NCBI GenBank assembly: GCA_033439765.1
Contig: JAULSN010000007.1
Coordinates: forward strand, 2,790,001-2,854,000
Direction of reading: 5' to 3'
Length of the DNA stretch: 64,000 nt
DNA from: Lasiosphaeria ovina
Taxonomy: Eukaryota > Ascomycota > Sordariomycetes > Sordariales > Lasiosphaeriaceae
Below, piece after piece: positions 1 through 14,400 of this stretch (positions within the stretch are counted from its first letter, which is position 1; each line of letters starts with the position of its first letter). The notes beneath the pieces were generated by a model. That model made no database searches. It was not told the origin of the DNA and saw nothing but the letters and a program-made list of their open reading frames with translations. The translations under genes were made by a program, and so were the position numbers.

Positions 1-3000
1 CTGTCGTCGGCAACAGCGGTGCAGTGCAGGACCAATGAGCACGCGTGCAACAGATTAATGTAGATCAACTACTGGCGGTGCGGACTTTTGCTCTTTGGGG
101 TTATTTACTCGCACCACGAAAAGAGTTGCCGGTCCATCATCGCAAAGGTCGCACCCTAGGGTTGCGCTCTCCAATGGACGTCTCGTGCAGGCCTGCCAAC
201 TAAGACAAATACTATACCACAGCACTCACGCTGTAACCATGTGACGGCTGGTGTATTGTATGTATATCCAGAGAAGCTGCAGAGTGTGGCGGTCAACGAT
301 GTTCGCAATTGCGAAGGCACAACCCCAAAACTGAAAGACGCGCATGTTGCTGGCAGGCAAGCAAGCAGGCAAGCAAGCAGGCAGGACTGTTTGTGACAGC
401 TCGTAGCAGATATTATTTTTATCCGTTAATCAATGTTATCAGGGTGTCATCATTGTCGGCCGCTTCTTACGCCGCGGCAGTGTATGAGCAAGGGCATGGT
501 GGATACTCTGTTAAAGATTCCCGGCGGATTGCAAGTCGCCAGGCGGAAATGTGCTGACGGTCGGCCCCCTTGGGGCAAGATCCGCCGCTCCCCTTTCGTC
601 GATTTGCCTGTGTTGGGTCAAGTTTAAACATTCGTGAGGGAACGGCTAGGACGCACCGCGACAGCCAGCCATCCTCGAATTAAAGATCCAGGACCGAAAG
701 CCCTGGGCCGGAGTCGAGTCTGACATGCAGCTTCATGTCGGGTCAGCACGAGAGACTGGCAACTTGGAAGTCGACAAGGATCCATCGCATAGGTCGAGTT
801 TGGGAGTCGAAAACGGTAGGGGACAAGAACAAAAGAGCGAATCCTCGGCCAACATAGATCGCCGCTTGACGTGATTTTAGTTGTTGCTCTTTATTATTCG
901 TAGAAACAAAAACTCAGACTTCCTTTGCGTACCGGATGGATTTTGCGAAGGTTCCGTGGGTGAGGTAAGCGAGCGTGGCAGTGGCAGCAGTGCCTCGTCA
1001 GTGGTTCCCCTCTCCCAGTGGACTGGAACTGGAGCATCCACCAATGAATGCCCTGCCCCATGCTTGCCTCCCAAGGTTCCATGGAAGTGGAACCCAGATG
1101 GAAGGACGATCTCTGAGGTTCTTCATTCTCAGCGTCGCCCGGAGATTACACGACTGCGACGTCAATCGCTAAACGCTAGAAACAAACACTCATTCCTCGG
1201 GCAAGCCAACCTCCGTTTGGGGCGGACGAGGAATTCCGGACCGGACCGGACTAGCAGGCTTTGAACAACTGGCACCGCCACTGTGACTGGGCTGCCGATA
1301 ACAATCGACATGGATCGGTCACCCCAAACGCTGCAATCTCCCCACACAGCAGGCAAGATGGCGACAAAACCCCCGCCAATTTACAGCGTGCGCTGTTAGC
1401 CTTCTGGTTGTTTCTGCCTGGTGCATCGTCGTCAGCTGTAACCTGGCTGGCTGCATTGGATTGGCGACGGATTCCAGACCGAGTTGTGTTGCTATCGTCG
1501 AAAGCAAAGGATCGTTGACTCTTTCGCAGCATGGATGGGATGCGGAGTTGCGCCCGGTGGCGGCCCACCATCTCCCAGGCGAGAGTTATCGGTGGGGTGA
1601 CGAGACTCACCGCGTCGCCCGCCTCCGGCTCAGCCAACGGATGCCTCTGAAGTTTCGCGCAGTTCAGTACGAACGAGCCGGATGGCTGGCTTCCGAAAAC
1701 CGTCCAAAAACGTCCCGTTGCTGACATGCTGTGCTGAAACGTTTACCGTACGCCTTCAGCCTTATATGGTGGGTACCTGAGATGCATCCAACGAATGCCA
1801 AATCGGACGGGGGTGCCGTCGCTTCTTCACTAATCAGGTAAATAGAGCTGCGGTTATACTGGCTCAGATGGTTTGCCATTTGAAGCTTGAATCGCAACAA
1901 ATGCAAATAACTCCCGTCGCTGACGAGCTAGCCAGCCGCCAGCGGTGCGCTCAACAACGTCAGCGACATAGTGCGGTATGGAGCAAAAGTTTGGTGATAT
2001 TCCGCTTATTATATTCTTACCCTTGCATGCTGGCAGTTGTTTGTTCGCTCGCATTTTCACCGCCCAGAAGAAGAGGCCGCTGACATGACGGATGAGCTGA
2101 TAATGATATTTCCGACCAGTGACTGGTGGAGGAGTTGACGTTTCACAAACAGCCGCCAAATCCTAATCAGGCTGTGAGAGCAAGAAAAGGGAGGGAAAAA
2201 GAAAAAAGGCTTGGGCCACTCCTTAGAATTGGCGTGGCTAGACCGTGGCTCGTCGCGTCTGGTTGGTCTTGGTCGTGGGCCCAGGCCGCGGCGCTGGCGG
2301 CGGTGCCGCCGCTTCTCCGAAAGCTTGCATCCCTGTGGCAGGCATCGGAACAGCCTGGCCGACCAGCTGGTCGCAATGGTCTCCCAAGCCCAATATGCCA
2401 GTTCCATGCCCCCAAAATCCAGACGCCTGCGAATAAATAGCGCCAGTTCCAAGCCAGTTCCAACCTCCAAGCTGTTCGCTTGTCGCCTAGATATAACGTT
2501 ATACGCGGGGGGTTGGTTCAGCCTGGGGCCCCTCGGAGGAAGTCCTTGGCAGATGCGGTTGGAACTCGGACGCCAACAAGTCGGGCCCGTTTGTTCGTTT
2601 TGCGCAACCCCAGCTCAGTGAACCCCGTTGGCCACATTTGAGTTCTTGGCTCTCGTCGTTCACCGGACTGCCTGAGTCTCGACGGCTCAGCACGCCCGCC
2701 GAGCTAATAATAAAGGATCCTCCGGTTATCCGGGGGTTGATGACAAGCGACAGTGTCGATCTTTGAGGCAGGGATTGGTCGTGGGCATGGAGGATAGGTA
2801 CTTTTTTGGATTCCGTACCGAGGTTTCTCCTGTGCCGCACTGCCCAGACTTGAGCCTTTTCCTTGCTCGCTAGCTAGCAAGCCGTACCGACTCCAAGGCA
2901 CTCAAGGCGCTCTCATGCAACCCCTCAATGGCGGGTTCCCGAAAGCAGCAACCCCTGCGGGGCCTCTAGCGCAGAGCCACGTCAAGAGATCGATCCAGTC

Positions 3001-3740
3001 ACAAGAGCTGGCTTCTCAGGGCTGAGGTCTGTCCGTTTCATTACTACCGCCTATGTAAGGTATTTCGCGATCCCCAATTTACGGTGGCAGTCACTAGTGT
3101 GCGCCGCCCGTGGTAGTGCCACCTGCGAACAGTCCCGTTGCAGGTCGGGCCCCGTAGTCAGCGGAAGAGACCCTGTCCGTCCCATGAACCGATCTGGTCC
3201 CCTTTGCTAGTACTATGTATGGCCGCGGGCCATCAGTACTGTACATAGGACAGAAACCCGGGCTGTGCTTTGGTGACGGTGGGGACCGAGGACGGTGGTT
3301 CTGCTACCCGTGCGTGTTCAGAGACCGGCTATCCCAACGCTGGGCAGCCAGTTTTGCATCCGCCTCTGCAGCCAAGTCTCGTCTGCGTTCAGCTCAGCCA
3401 GTGACCCCCCATCCTCAACATGGTGGCGCTCATGCTGGTGGTACAGTACATGCAAAGTACAGTGCCGTCCGCTCTTCGTTCGCCATATTCCTCAGTCTGG
3501 GCTAGTAGATACACGGTACTCTCTATCCGCCCCGCTGCTATCGCGTTGACCGCAGCTTCAGTTCTGCTAATTTGCCCCTTGTCATCTCATCCTGGGGGCT
3601 TGCTTGCTGCGCAGTAATCCACAGGCCCTCTTGCCCGGGCAGCCATTTGTGGCTTTGCTTTGCTTTACTCGACCACCACCACTACCCTACCCACTACCCT
3701 ACCCACCACCCTGGCCCCAGTTAAATTCTGCCCGTTCGGT
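1..3740. other. Intergenic region, no supported gene
   Basis: Frames on both strands are short, overlap one another and show no recognisable domain, splice pattern or codon coherence, so no gene is called. The stretch holds low-complexity sequence only: a GCAAGCAG-type run near 357-386 and a CCCACTACCCTA-type run near 3683-3715. Part of it may be a long upstream regulatory region or 5' UTR of the alpha-glucan synthase gene that follows. Confidence 0.5.
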
Positions 3741-4067
3741 GGAATAAATATATTCTGGAGCTTGAGCTGCTTGAGCTGCTTGAGCTGGACCTTGGCCTAG
3801 TTCGCGTCTGCTCTCTTGACTGATCACTCCCATTACTTATCTTCCGCCACTCGCGCCATCCCTTCCTGGAAGCACTGACGCAGGGTCAAGCCACCAGACG
3901 TTTCCTTTCTTTCGTTTTTTGCTTTCCCATTTTCCCCTCGTTCTTGTTCTCGGTATTTGGTGGTGCCTCGTCCGGTTTGTAGCTTCTCCACGATAATCTT
4001 CTGCCGCCGATCTCTGCCCTGTATTGTCCGCCTCTTCTTAATCCGCCCTCTGGGCGCGTACTCCACC
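3741..4067 (+). promoter_or_regulatory. Promoter/5' leader of alpha-1,3-glucan synthase
   Basis: A TATA-like AT-rich stretch (3744-3755) lies about 320 bases before the ATG. Three tandem copies of a 10-mer CTTGAGCTGC-like unit follow (about 3758-3788). A pyrimidine-rich tract (about 3895-3950) then precedes the ATG, as is common in fungal core promoters and leaders. The start at 4068 sits in a good CCACCATGG context. The role of the 10-mer repeats is unknown. Confidence 0.45.
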
Positions 4068-7000
4068 ATGGCCGCCCGGCTGCTGCTGAGCTTGGCCCTC
4101 GTGCCTTTTGCTCTTGGGCTTCGGTTTGACCCGGCATTTGAAGACTACAACCTCAACCAGAACAAGACAGCAACAAACCCGTTAGACTACTGGGCTGAAC
4201 GTCCAGGCTTCACTTACACACCGTCGCCAGACAACTGGCGCTTTCCGTTTTATACTCTCTTCCTCGACAGATTTGCCAATGGGGACCCCACAAACGATGA
4301 CATCAACGGCACTGTCTACGAGCAGGATATTACGAGTAACCAGCTGCGACATGGTGGTGATATCCAGGGTCTAGTCGACAGCTTGGATTACATACAGGGG
4401 ATGGGCATAAAGGTTTGGCGCGACCGATACCGGCTAAAGCTTCGCGGGGCTCAGCAAGAATGGTAGCTGATACTTTCACAGGGAGTCTACATTGCCGGTT
4501 CTCCCTTTATCAACCTGCCGTGGGGTGTCGATTCGTACTCTGTAAGCTCCAGGCTAACCTGCACGACACTGGCCGCCGTGGTTCGCTGACTTCATCACAG
4601 CCCATCGATCTAACACTGCTCGATTTCCATTATGGCGACATCAAAGAGTGGCAGAACATGGTTGACGAGGTGCACAAAAGGGACATGTATGTCATTTTGG
4701 ACCACACAATGTCGACGTGAGTTAAGCCCCCAACCCAGAGGGGGGATGAGAGGAGGTCCAGCCAGTCGCAGCCGCTAATAATATTGCTCTGTTTCTTCAG
4801 GATGAGCGATCTGCTCTCCTTCCAAGGCTTTGAGAATGTGACAGCTACCTTCGAAATAACGGAACACAAGGTGATGTACAAGGGCAGCCGCCAGTACCTC
4901 GACTTTGCGCCTTCCAACAACTACAAGGACAAATGCGACTATCCAAGGTTCTGGCTCGAGACGGGCTTGCCTGTTGGGACTGACGTTACGAGTCAGCTCA
5001 ATGGCTGCTTTGATAGCGATTTCGATCAGTATGGCGACATTGAAGCCTTTGGTGTCCATCCCGACTGGCAACGTTCCCTGGCAAAGTTCGCAAGCGTGCA
5101 GGATCGTCTGCGAGAGTGGATTCCCGAAGTGCGCAACAAGATCGAACTGTTTTCCTGCCTCTCTATCATCATGCTCGATGTCGACGGTTTCCGCTTTGAC
5201 AAAGCCAGCCAGGTCACGGTCGATGCGCTCGGCGACCACTCGGACGCGGTCCGCAAGTGCGCCGAGAAAGTCGGCAAGAAGAACTTCTTTCTACCTGGCG
5301 AAATCACTGGAGGCAACGATTATGGCTCCATCTATATTGGCAGGGGCCGCCAGTCGGACCAGAAGTTCACCGTCGATACGAGCAAGGCCATGAACATGAC
5401 CACCGACTCGCTTAACAAGGCTGTCAACCTGACAATACGCGACCCAGGCAAGAATGCCCTCGACTCGGCTGCCTTCCACTACTCGGCATACCGCTTCCTG
5501 ACGAGGTTTGTCGGCATGAGCGGGAATCTGGAGGCGGGCTTCGACCTGCCCCGCAACTGGGTGCTGATGTGGAACGAGATGATACTCACCAACGACTTGG
5601 TCAACCCCAACACGGGCGTTTTCGACCCGCGGCACATGTACGGCACCACGAACCAAGATGTGTTCCGCTGGCCCGCCATCACACAAGGCACGGAACGAAT
5701 GATGCTGGGCCAGTTCATCATGACGCTGCACTTGCCCGGAATGCCGCTCGTGTACTACGGCGAAGAGCAGGCTCTCGATGCGCTAGACAACACGGCCGAT
5801 AATTACATCTTTGGTCGCCAGGCCTTCACAGCCACACAAGCCTGGAAGATGCATGGCTGTCACGCTGGCAACAGCACGCAGTATGTCGGCTGGCCCATAG
5901 ATTCCGCCAGGACCGTCTGCAACGATGACAAGGTCGCCCTTGACCACCGAGATCCGTCGCACCCGGTGCGCAACATCATGAAGTCAATGTACAACATGCG
6001 GGACAATATCAGGTCGTTGAAAGAAGGCTGGCTTCTGCAGCCCCTGGCCAATCAGACAAGCTTCGTCTCGCTGCCCGGCAGCGGTGACATACAGACAGAG
6101 GTCGGAATCTGGTCTGTCGCGCGAGCCATGCAGCCCGATTTCGTTCAGGCGCAATTCCCGGACGACCCCGTCTGGTTCATCTATCACAACAAAAACGAGA
6201 CGACGACGTACAATCTGGACTGCAAGGGGAATGACACAGCCTTTTACTCCCCCTTCAATGCCAACTCGGTAGTGCGGAACCTCTTTTACCCGTGGGACAA
6301 TATCACGCTCTTGGAGTCGCCCAAGGTGCTCGGTTTCGCGGGCTCCGAGCAGAAGAGCGGGTGCATCGACAAGATCACCCTGAAGCCCTTCGAGTACCGC
6401 GTCTACGTCGACGAAGCCAGGTGGGTAGGGCCGCGGCCTATGGTCACAAGATTCACCCCGGGCCATGACTCGACTGTCAACTCGGATACAGCCAGGGGCA
6501 CTGTCTCTTTTGCTCTCGAGTTTTCCGAGCAAATGAACTGCGAGGCAATGTCGACAGCAATCACAATCTCGTCCACGGTCGAGTCGGGAGGAGACGCGAA
6601 ACTGTCTTCGCCGCGTTGCGATAGTATTAAAGACTCGCCAGTGTCGTCCCTGGTCGGGTCTATACCGTCGCGGTGGAGGTTTTCTGCCACTCTGACTGAC
6701 GTCAAGGATGGCGTCCACGAGATCATCATCAAGGACGCGAAAGCGGATGGGGGCAACTCGACAGGCTCCACCGACCACTTCTTCCTCCGGGTCGGCGCGC
6801 CCAACAACCCGATCGCTTACCCTACCTCGGCCAACTACTCGAAAACCCTGGTTACGAAGGAGGGGAACGATCTCTTTGTGAATCACGCCGCCGCTGGCGC
6901 TGATAAGTGGCGATACTCGACCAACTGGGCCTCGTCGTGGAGCAACTGGACTGACTACAAAGGGGGCAAGGACAAGATCGCGAACCTTCCTTGGTCGGGA

Positions 7001-10000
7001 ACCAGTCTTCAGGCTTGGGATGGGGATCATGTCATGGTGCAGTACTGGTCCAAGAAGCTGGGCAGCAGCTCCTTCATGCAGTCCGGCGATAGTACGCCAC
7101 AGAACGCGCGTCGGTTCCCGCACATTTTTGCCCACGGTACCTTCAACAAGTTTGGCTTCGACGCTGGAGTCAAGAACCAGTTTTCGCTTGCTTCTGACGG
7201 GCAATGGCAGGCACACCTGATGGACGAGTGGCCGACCACGTTCCAGCTGAACATCTGGGGCATGAACCCCGACGGACAGCCCGATGCGAGCTTCGTGTAC
7301 GGCGATGTGGACGGCGACGGCATTCTCGACCGCATGCCCCCCTCTTCCCTGGCCGTCAACGCGCTTAACCTTACAGGGCCGCCCAAGATGCCGGCACTGT
7401 CGTACCGGTTGACGTTCGACGACGCGACGCTCGGCTTCCGCGTGGACCCGATTGGAAATATCTGGACGCAGATCTTGCTGTTCATCCTGCTGGCTGTTCT
7501 TCCCATTGTCGGCGGCCTCACTGCCGTGTGGATCTTTATGGGCTCCTTCTACAAGGTCAAGATCAACAAGATCGGCTTTAAGCGCCGCGGCCGGTCCCCC
7601 TTCCGCAAGCTGGGTAACCGTCTGAGCAGCATCTCTTTTGACAACCTGCACAAGGACGAAGAGGGCATGGAGCTGGCCGCGGTTCCGGGTAAGCGGAGGA
7701 AGGTTATCATCGCCACCATCGAGTATAATATCGACGACTGGAACATCAAGATCAAAATTGGCGGTCTGGGCGTTATGGCTCAGCTCATGGGCAAGGCCCT
7801 CGAGCACCAGGACCTCATCTGGGTCGTGCCCTGTGTCGGTGGCATCGAGTACCCCGTCGACCAGCGTGCCGAGCCCATGTACGCCCCCATCATGGGCAAG
7901 GAGTATGAGATCGAGGTGCAATACCACCAGGTCCAGAATATCACATACGTGCTGCTTGACGCCCCCATTTTCCGTCAGCAGTCAAAGTCTGATCCGTACC
8001 CACCGCGCATGGACGATATTGACTCGGCCATCTACTACTCGGCCTGGAACTACTGCATCGCCGAGGCGATCCGCCGGTTCGACCCCGACCTGTACCACAT
8101 CAACGACTACCACGGAGCCGCAGCGCCCCTGTACCTGCTTCCGGAGCGCACGATCCCCTGTGCTCTGTCTCTCCACAACGCCGAATTCCAGGGCATGTGG
8201 CCCATGCGCACGCCCGAGGAGTCCAAGGAAGTCTGCGAAGTGTTCAACCTTGACCCCGAGATCGTAAAGGACTACGTCCAGTTTGGCTCCGTCTTCAACC
8301 TCTTGCACGCCGGCGCCAGCTACCTTCGCGTACACCAGAAGGGCTTCGGCGCCGTTGGTGTCTCCAAGAAGTACGGCGACCGCTCGTACGCGCGGTATCC
8401 TATCTTCTGGGGCCTGTCCAAGATCGGCCAGCTGCCGAATCCCGACCCAAGCGACACGGCCGAGTGGACCAGAGACGAGGAGGTCAAGGAGAGGGACGTG
8501 GTCGTCGACGTCGAGCTCGAGTCCAAGCGCGGCGACGCCAGGAAGCAGGCCCAGGAATGGGCCGGCCTCGAGATCAATCCGAATGCCGAGCTGTTCGTCT
8601 TCGTCGGTAGATGGTCCCTTCAGAAGGGCGTGGATTTGATTGCCGATATCTTCCCGTCCATTCTTGAAAAGTACCCGAACACGCAGCTGATCTGCGTCGG
8701 CCCCGTCATCGATCTCTACGGCAAGTTCGCAGCCCTCAAGCTCGAGAAACTCATGGAGCGGTACCCGAAGCGCGTGTACAGCAAGCCTGAGTTTACGGCC
8801 TTGCCGCCCTATATTTTCACCGGTGCCGAGTTTGCTCTGATCCCGTCCCGCGACGAGCCGTTCGGGCTGGTTGCCGTCGAATTCGGCCGCAAGGGCGCCT
8901 TGGGCGTCGGAGCGAGAGTTGGTGGTTTGGGCCAGATGCCGGGGTTCTGGTATACGATCGAATCGACGGCGCCCCAGCATCTCCTCCATCAGTTCCGGGA
9001 GGCTATTGTCAGCGCCTTGGAGACGAAGCAAAAGTCTCGGGCCAAGATGAGGGCGTGGAGCGCCAAGCAGCGCTTCCCGGTCGCCCAGTGGGTCGAGGAC
9101 CTCGACAAGCTCCAGACCGAGGCCATTCGCCTCCACAAGAAAGAGCTCAAGAAGAGCAGGAGGATTACCAGCGGCGGCTCGATGCTTACAGTGCCCTCCA
9201 ACCTCGACCTCTCCGGCCGCGGTGGTAACCGGCCATATTTCGACGACGACGGCGACATGGGCATGTACTCGAACCGCAACTCGCGCGCTTCGAGCGTGTC
9301 AATCCCGTACATCACCGAGACGGACCACGACGAGGAGCAGGGCCGACGGTCTGTGTCGAACCCCTTTTTGGACCACCCCAGCGCCTCGTCGACTCCGCCT
9401 CTGGGTTCGCCCGGCCACCCTCCCCGGGAAGACGGCGCAGACGAGCCATTCATCCCGCCAAACCCCATGTTCGCCAACCAGTCGGCACGGTCGTCTGTGT
9501 CGAGTCTGGCGACTATCGTGGCCAACGACCCGAACTACGCTGGATCGCGCCTCAGCGTCGACACTTTTGCTATGCGCATGATGTCGCCTGACAGCTCCGA
9601 GACGCAGCCTCAGGCCTTTGGTCTCTACAACCCCCAAGCGCGACCGAACGCGTCACAGATCTACCAACACCGCAACAGCTCTCGTCTGTCGGTCATCGAT
9701 GTTGTGGGCGGCCGTCATGACTTCAAGCTCCAGAACGTCGACCCGTTCTTCACCGACAGCACCGGCGAGTACTACAAGGCGTATGAGCAGAAACTGGCGG
9801 GCCTGGATGCCAAGAACTCGGAGACTGATTTGTGCATCGAGGACTACCTCAAGGAGAGCGAGAAGACGTGGTTCAAGGACTTCCGCGAAGCGAAGCTCGG
9901 CCGGAGCCGCAGCCCGAGCCGGACCAGAAGCCCTGGCCCGGCGCTCATGGTCAAGAAGACCAGGGGCGGTGACCCCCGAGCCAGCGTGGTCAGCGTCAAT

Positions 10001-11483
10001 AGTATCGCGCCGTCGGACGAAGACGACATGGACTACGATGGCCGCCAACGAGAGGATGAACGCGACGACGAGTTCCTGCTGGGCACCGGGTACAAGCCGC
10101 CCAAGGGATTCAAGAAGCTCCTGTCGATCCGCGTCGGCGACTGGCCCGTCTACTCGTTCATCCTTGCGCTAGGTCAGATCATCTCGGCCAACTCGTACCA
10201 GGTCGTGCTGCTGGCGGGCGAGTCCGGCCAGACGGCCAACCAGCTGTACATTGTGTCTGGCGCCTACGCCGTGTCGTCGGCCTTGTGGTGGCTCATGTTC
10301 CGCCGCTTCAAGTCGCTCTACTCGCTCTCTCTGCCCTGGTTCTTCTACGGCCTCGCCTTCGTTCTCCTGGGCGTCACCCCCTTCCTGCCGGCCGGCTCGC
10401 GCGCAGCCATCCAGAACACGGCCACGGCCCTGTACGCTGTCGGCGCGTCCAGCGGCGCCCTGTTCTTTGCCCTCAACTTTGGCGACGAAGGTATGTGTCC
10501 CGTGTGTGTGGCATACATGAGATAGATGGCGGATGCTAACAGGTTTTCCAGGCGGCGCGACGATCATGACATGGATATTCCGCGCGGCTATCATTCAGGG
10601 AATCCAGCAGGTCTACCTGGTCGCCCTGTGGTATTGGGGCAACCTGATCACGGGGCAGACGCCCACGGGCCTGCTCAACGGCGCCACCATCGGCAACAAG
10701 GTGCCCGTGGTCTTGGTCATCACGGTGCCGATTGCGCTGATCTTCTGGGCCCTCGGCGTCATCTCCTTCATCGGCCTGCCCGACTACTACCGCCAGTCGC
10801 CCGACAAGATCCCCAGCTTCTACATGTCGCTGGTGCGGCGCCACATCGTGCCGTGGTTCTTCCTGACCGTCATCATCCAGAACTACTGGCTCTCGACGCC
10901 CTACGGCCGCAACTGGGAGTTCCTGTTCGACACCAAGTACATCCCCGGCTACGGCGTCCTGCTCCTAGCCCTGGGCTTCTTCGTCGGGCTGTGGGCCATC
11001 TTGCTGTGGGTCTTCTCCTTCTTCTCCAAGACGCACCCGTGGATCGTGCCGCTGTTCGGCATCGGCCTCGGCGCCCCGCGCTGGGCCCAGATGCTGTGGG
11101 GCGTCAGCGGCATCGGCCTGTACCTGCCGTGGGCCGGCGGCGCCGTCGGCTCGGCCGTCCTGGCGCGCTGCCTGTGGCTGTGGCTCGGCACGCTCGACGC
11201 CATCCAGGGCGTCGGCCTGGGTATGGTGCTCCTCCTCACCCTGACCCGCCAGCACGTCGCCGCCACCCTCATCGGCGCCCAGATCCTCGGCGCCGGCTTC
11301 ACCATCCTCGCCCGCCTCACCGCGCCCCACAAGGTCCTCACCGACCCCGTCTTCCCCGACTTCTCCGAGGGCGTCATGCCCGGCATCGCCAAGCCATTCT
11401 TCTGGGTCGCCCTGGTCCTGCAGCTCATCCTGCCCATCGGCTTCTTCAAGTTCTTCCGCAAGGAGCAGGTTGCGAAGCCGTAA
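4068..11483 (+). CDS. ags1: Alpha-1,3-glucan synthase
   Basis: Large membrane enzyme that polymerises cell-wall alpha-1,3-glucan. Five exons: 4068-4412, 4482-4541, 4601-4716, 4801-10490 and 10552-11483, all with GT-AG borders and consistent phases, giving about 2,380 residues, the usual family length. Order: signal peptide (about 1-18); extracellular GH13 amylase-like domain with a GFRFD nucleophile motif (Asp about 307) and a GEITGG acid/base motif (Glu about 341); a membrane segment (about 1066-1090); a cytoplasmic GT5 starch/glycogen-synthase-like domain from about 1140 (IGGLGVMAQLMG); a Ser/Arg-rich linker (about 1640-1850); and a multi-span C-terminal domain (about 1950-2380) thought to export the chain. 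The start is chosen from the signal peptide and CCACCATGG context. The last intron has a clear GCTAAC branch site. No break is seen. It is the only synthase in the window, and no alpha-amylase gene of the ags cluster type lies beside it. Confidence 0.96.
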
Positions 11484-14400
11484 GCGGGGGATGTGGTTGG
11501 TTTACGCCTAGCTGAACGAAGGTGGAAAGAGACGAGTTGATGAATGACGCGATTTCTTCTATTTGTGTGGCACATTTTTGTGTGTGTTTATCTTGCTTGT
11601 TTGCGTGTGTGTGTACATAGACTAGTTTCGGATCTTGGGCTGCGGCGTTGGTTGGGAACCGGCTTGGGCATATTTTTGGGATATTTCGCTTGGTATCTGT
11701 TTTTGGGGGTCCTATTTCACTCCTTTCTCGGGATGGCGGGTTCAGAGCGCAGGAGTCTTTCTCCTCACTTAATCTCACGGCGGCGGCGTCAAGCTTAATC
11801 ATGGCTTTTTAGAAGACTTGTTCGAACCGTGTTCCTTTTTGTCTCTAAGACGGGAAGTTGGCATCATTGTCGTTTTCATCATTATCATTAGCGAGCGAGC
11901 GGCCAAGCAAGAGCCGGGTGGGCTGGTGCGCGATACCCTGTAGTATGCTATCCTCCATCTTAAACCTAGACTGGATAATTACATTACCCCGCTTTTAACT
12001 TATATGTCTCCTGGTGAATCGGTGCAGACTATGTCTGTGATGGCCGTGCAGTGCTTGTATTTTCGCGGCCCGCCTCGCTGACTAGTTTGTATGGCGTAAA
12101 TACCATCATATAAACTACGAAGCATCGTGGTGCCGGCCTTGCAAGTCGACAACATTGCACGTTGGGGGCTATCTCTCGCTCAGGTAGTGGTTTGATGGAG
12201 AAGTAGGTATCAGCTTGCTTCCCAGAGGAGAGATGGATCCTGTAATGTTATTAGGCCCAGAGGCTCGAGCTGGTGACTTTACGCAAAGCACGGAAATTCT
12301 CGCGCGGCAAGCTGTGGTTAACGAGATAGAAACGAGGGGGCGGGTTGATTGTTCTTAGTGGCAGTTGAGCCACCATCTATATTACCTAGAGTTCCCGAGG
12401 GAGCTTCGAAATAAGCACGAGTGGGGTCAGAAGAGAGACAAACCTGCCATGCATGTACTTGAACTAGAAGACGATAGCACTTTGTTAGTACAGACTCTCG
12501 AGAGCTGGGCGTCTGAATAAGATCAGATGCAACTAACACTAACAAGAGTGCTATCGAGGAGTTCATCATGGGGACAAGCACGGACACAACCAGAGCTTGT
12601 TGCGCGCTCGTATCAGCCAACTCAAGAACGCACTCGGACAACTATCAATACCTTTTCTCGCAAGAGAGAAAAAGGTTACAGTGACCCTCCATTCCCCACG
12701 GCCGCTGCAACGCTTAGATAGGTAGTCGGACTTACCGGGAGTCCTTCTCGTCTCGTCCGCCGTCGGGCTTTGACGCCGTATCACAGACAGTGCGGCGCCA
12801 ACCGGTTTACTGTGGGGGAGGAGCGCGTCGTCAAAAAAAGGTCGTCTCGGTTGTTAGCGGCACAGTGGTGTGTGCACGGCGGGTGTTGGGCTAGGTAAGT
12901 ATCCCCTCCGTCACCCGTGCGGGAAAGGCGCTAGCGGCTCCAATGAGGCCGTACCCAATCCTCCCCCAGGGCCGGGGCTGTTATTGGAGGAACGTGTTCC
13001 GGAGAGGCCGGGTTGAACCTTGTGTAAGAGAGCCCTAGACGAATAGTAAGCCCATGGGTGATTGGTGGGCACGCCTGCCTCGTCTGTCTGTTATCGCCAA
13101 CGTCGCGCTTCCCGCGAAAAGGCGAATGAAGCGACAAGTGAGGACGCGACGCTCATGGGAGATCCAACTGAGGTGTGGTGTGGGATCTGTCGGAGGCTTT
13201 TGACTGTTGCATCCCCTAGTAAACCGCATTGTTTCCAAAGCCCACAGTGCTTGATAATTATGGCCTTTGACATCTGCTGGGCTGTACGCCATCCAGTCTT
13301 ATCAATAACGGAACCCAACCTGAGTTACGCCCAGGATGCTTCTAAACAGGTGCCATATTGTTTGTCGGTGGACCGCCGAACGCGGAAGTGGAAGAGGAGG
13401 GGGTCGGAGACGTGTCAACCTCCTGTAGGTTGGAAGGCGTGGATTGGCTCGTCAACCTCGAGGAATGGTGTGGGGCCTCCATCCTGCCTTTCGATTCGGT
13501 TTTTGAGCCGAGTAACGGAGATTGTTAGCGGACCCCGTGTCGTGGATTGACGCCCGTGAAGCTTGTCGGAAAGCGGCCTCCCGGACTGTACGGTCGCGCC
13601 GCAGCCGCGGAGGGAAGGGGGGAGGGGCGGGTTACGGCGGCTGTCGTCTTGTGCGCCGGACTGCACTGGGCGTGCATAGTTCGCATAGCTCGTAAAGCTG
13701 TGCAGCCATCTCCTCAAAAACGGCCGGTCTCGTCCAGCACGTCATGGTACCCGCTTCAATTTCTCGTGGCGCGAGGGTTTGGGATCAGTTAACGCTCCGG
13801 GGATAGCGTATGCGCCAGCGGCTTCATGTGCTTTACGACAGCAGGCATCCAGCTGGCGCGCCGAATTGATGGGCTAGACGGACTGCGTTACTTGTCGGCA
13901 AACATCATAACTGATGCGGCAGCGACGGAGTGATGTTTGGCGTTGGCCATGTGGTCAGACGAGTTCGAAAGTGTCGCAACCACCTTTCCCGATTTGATTT
14001 TCAGCTGGGCTAACGCGGGAGGTGGTGGCGGAATGACGCCACTGGGATGGATTGGCAGCGGCGCGACACCAAGATGGGAACGGGTTAGTGGAGTTAGCTG
14101 CCTGCTGCCGGGCGACGAACGGGTCGGGTCGCGGACCGAGACATTACGGACGGAGAAGGTCTGCAGCCAGCCTGCGACGGCAGCACAAGCAAGGTACAGT
14201 ACATACCTTGCCGTTTTGGTGGTGTGCTAGTAGCTGTGCAATGGGATATCTGCAGATGTGAGGAAGGAGTCAAGTTGGATATCTTCCCCGTAATCATTTC
14301 GTAATTCGTGTTCTGCCAACGGAGCCGGTCTCGTCTGTCTCGGAAGGGGTAGAAACGCCCCCGGGCTCACCAAGGCGCGAAAATGGTGGTGGGTGCGAGA

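Noticed and set aside
1251..2470. Overlapping open frames of 130-160 codons on the minus strand
   Set aside because: Low complexity, no family blocks, and equal-length frames on both strands, as expected by chance in GC-rich DNA.
5984..7927. A 647-codon open frame on the minus strand within the glucan synthase gene
   Set aside because: It is antisense to a fully supported GH13/GT5 coding exon, has no domain blocks of its own and results from GC-rich codon bias.
7982..9136. A 384-codon minus-strand open frame
   Set aside because: Also antisense to the GT5 domain exon, with the same explanation.
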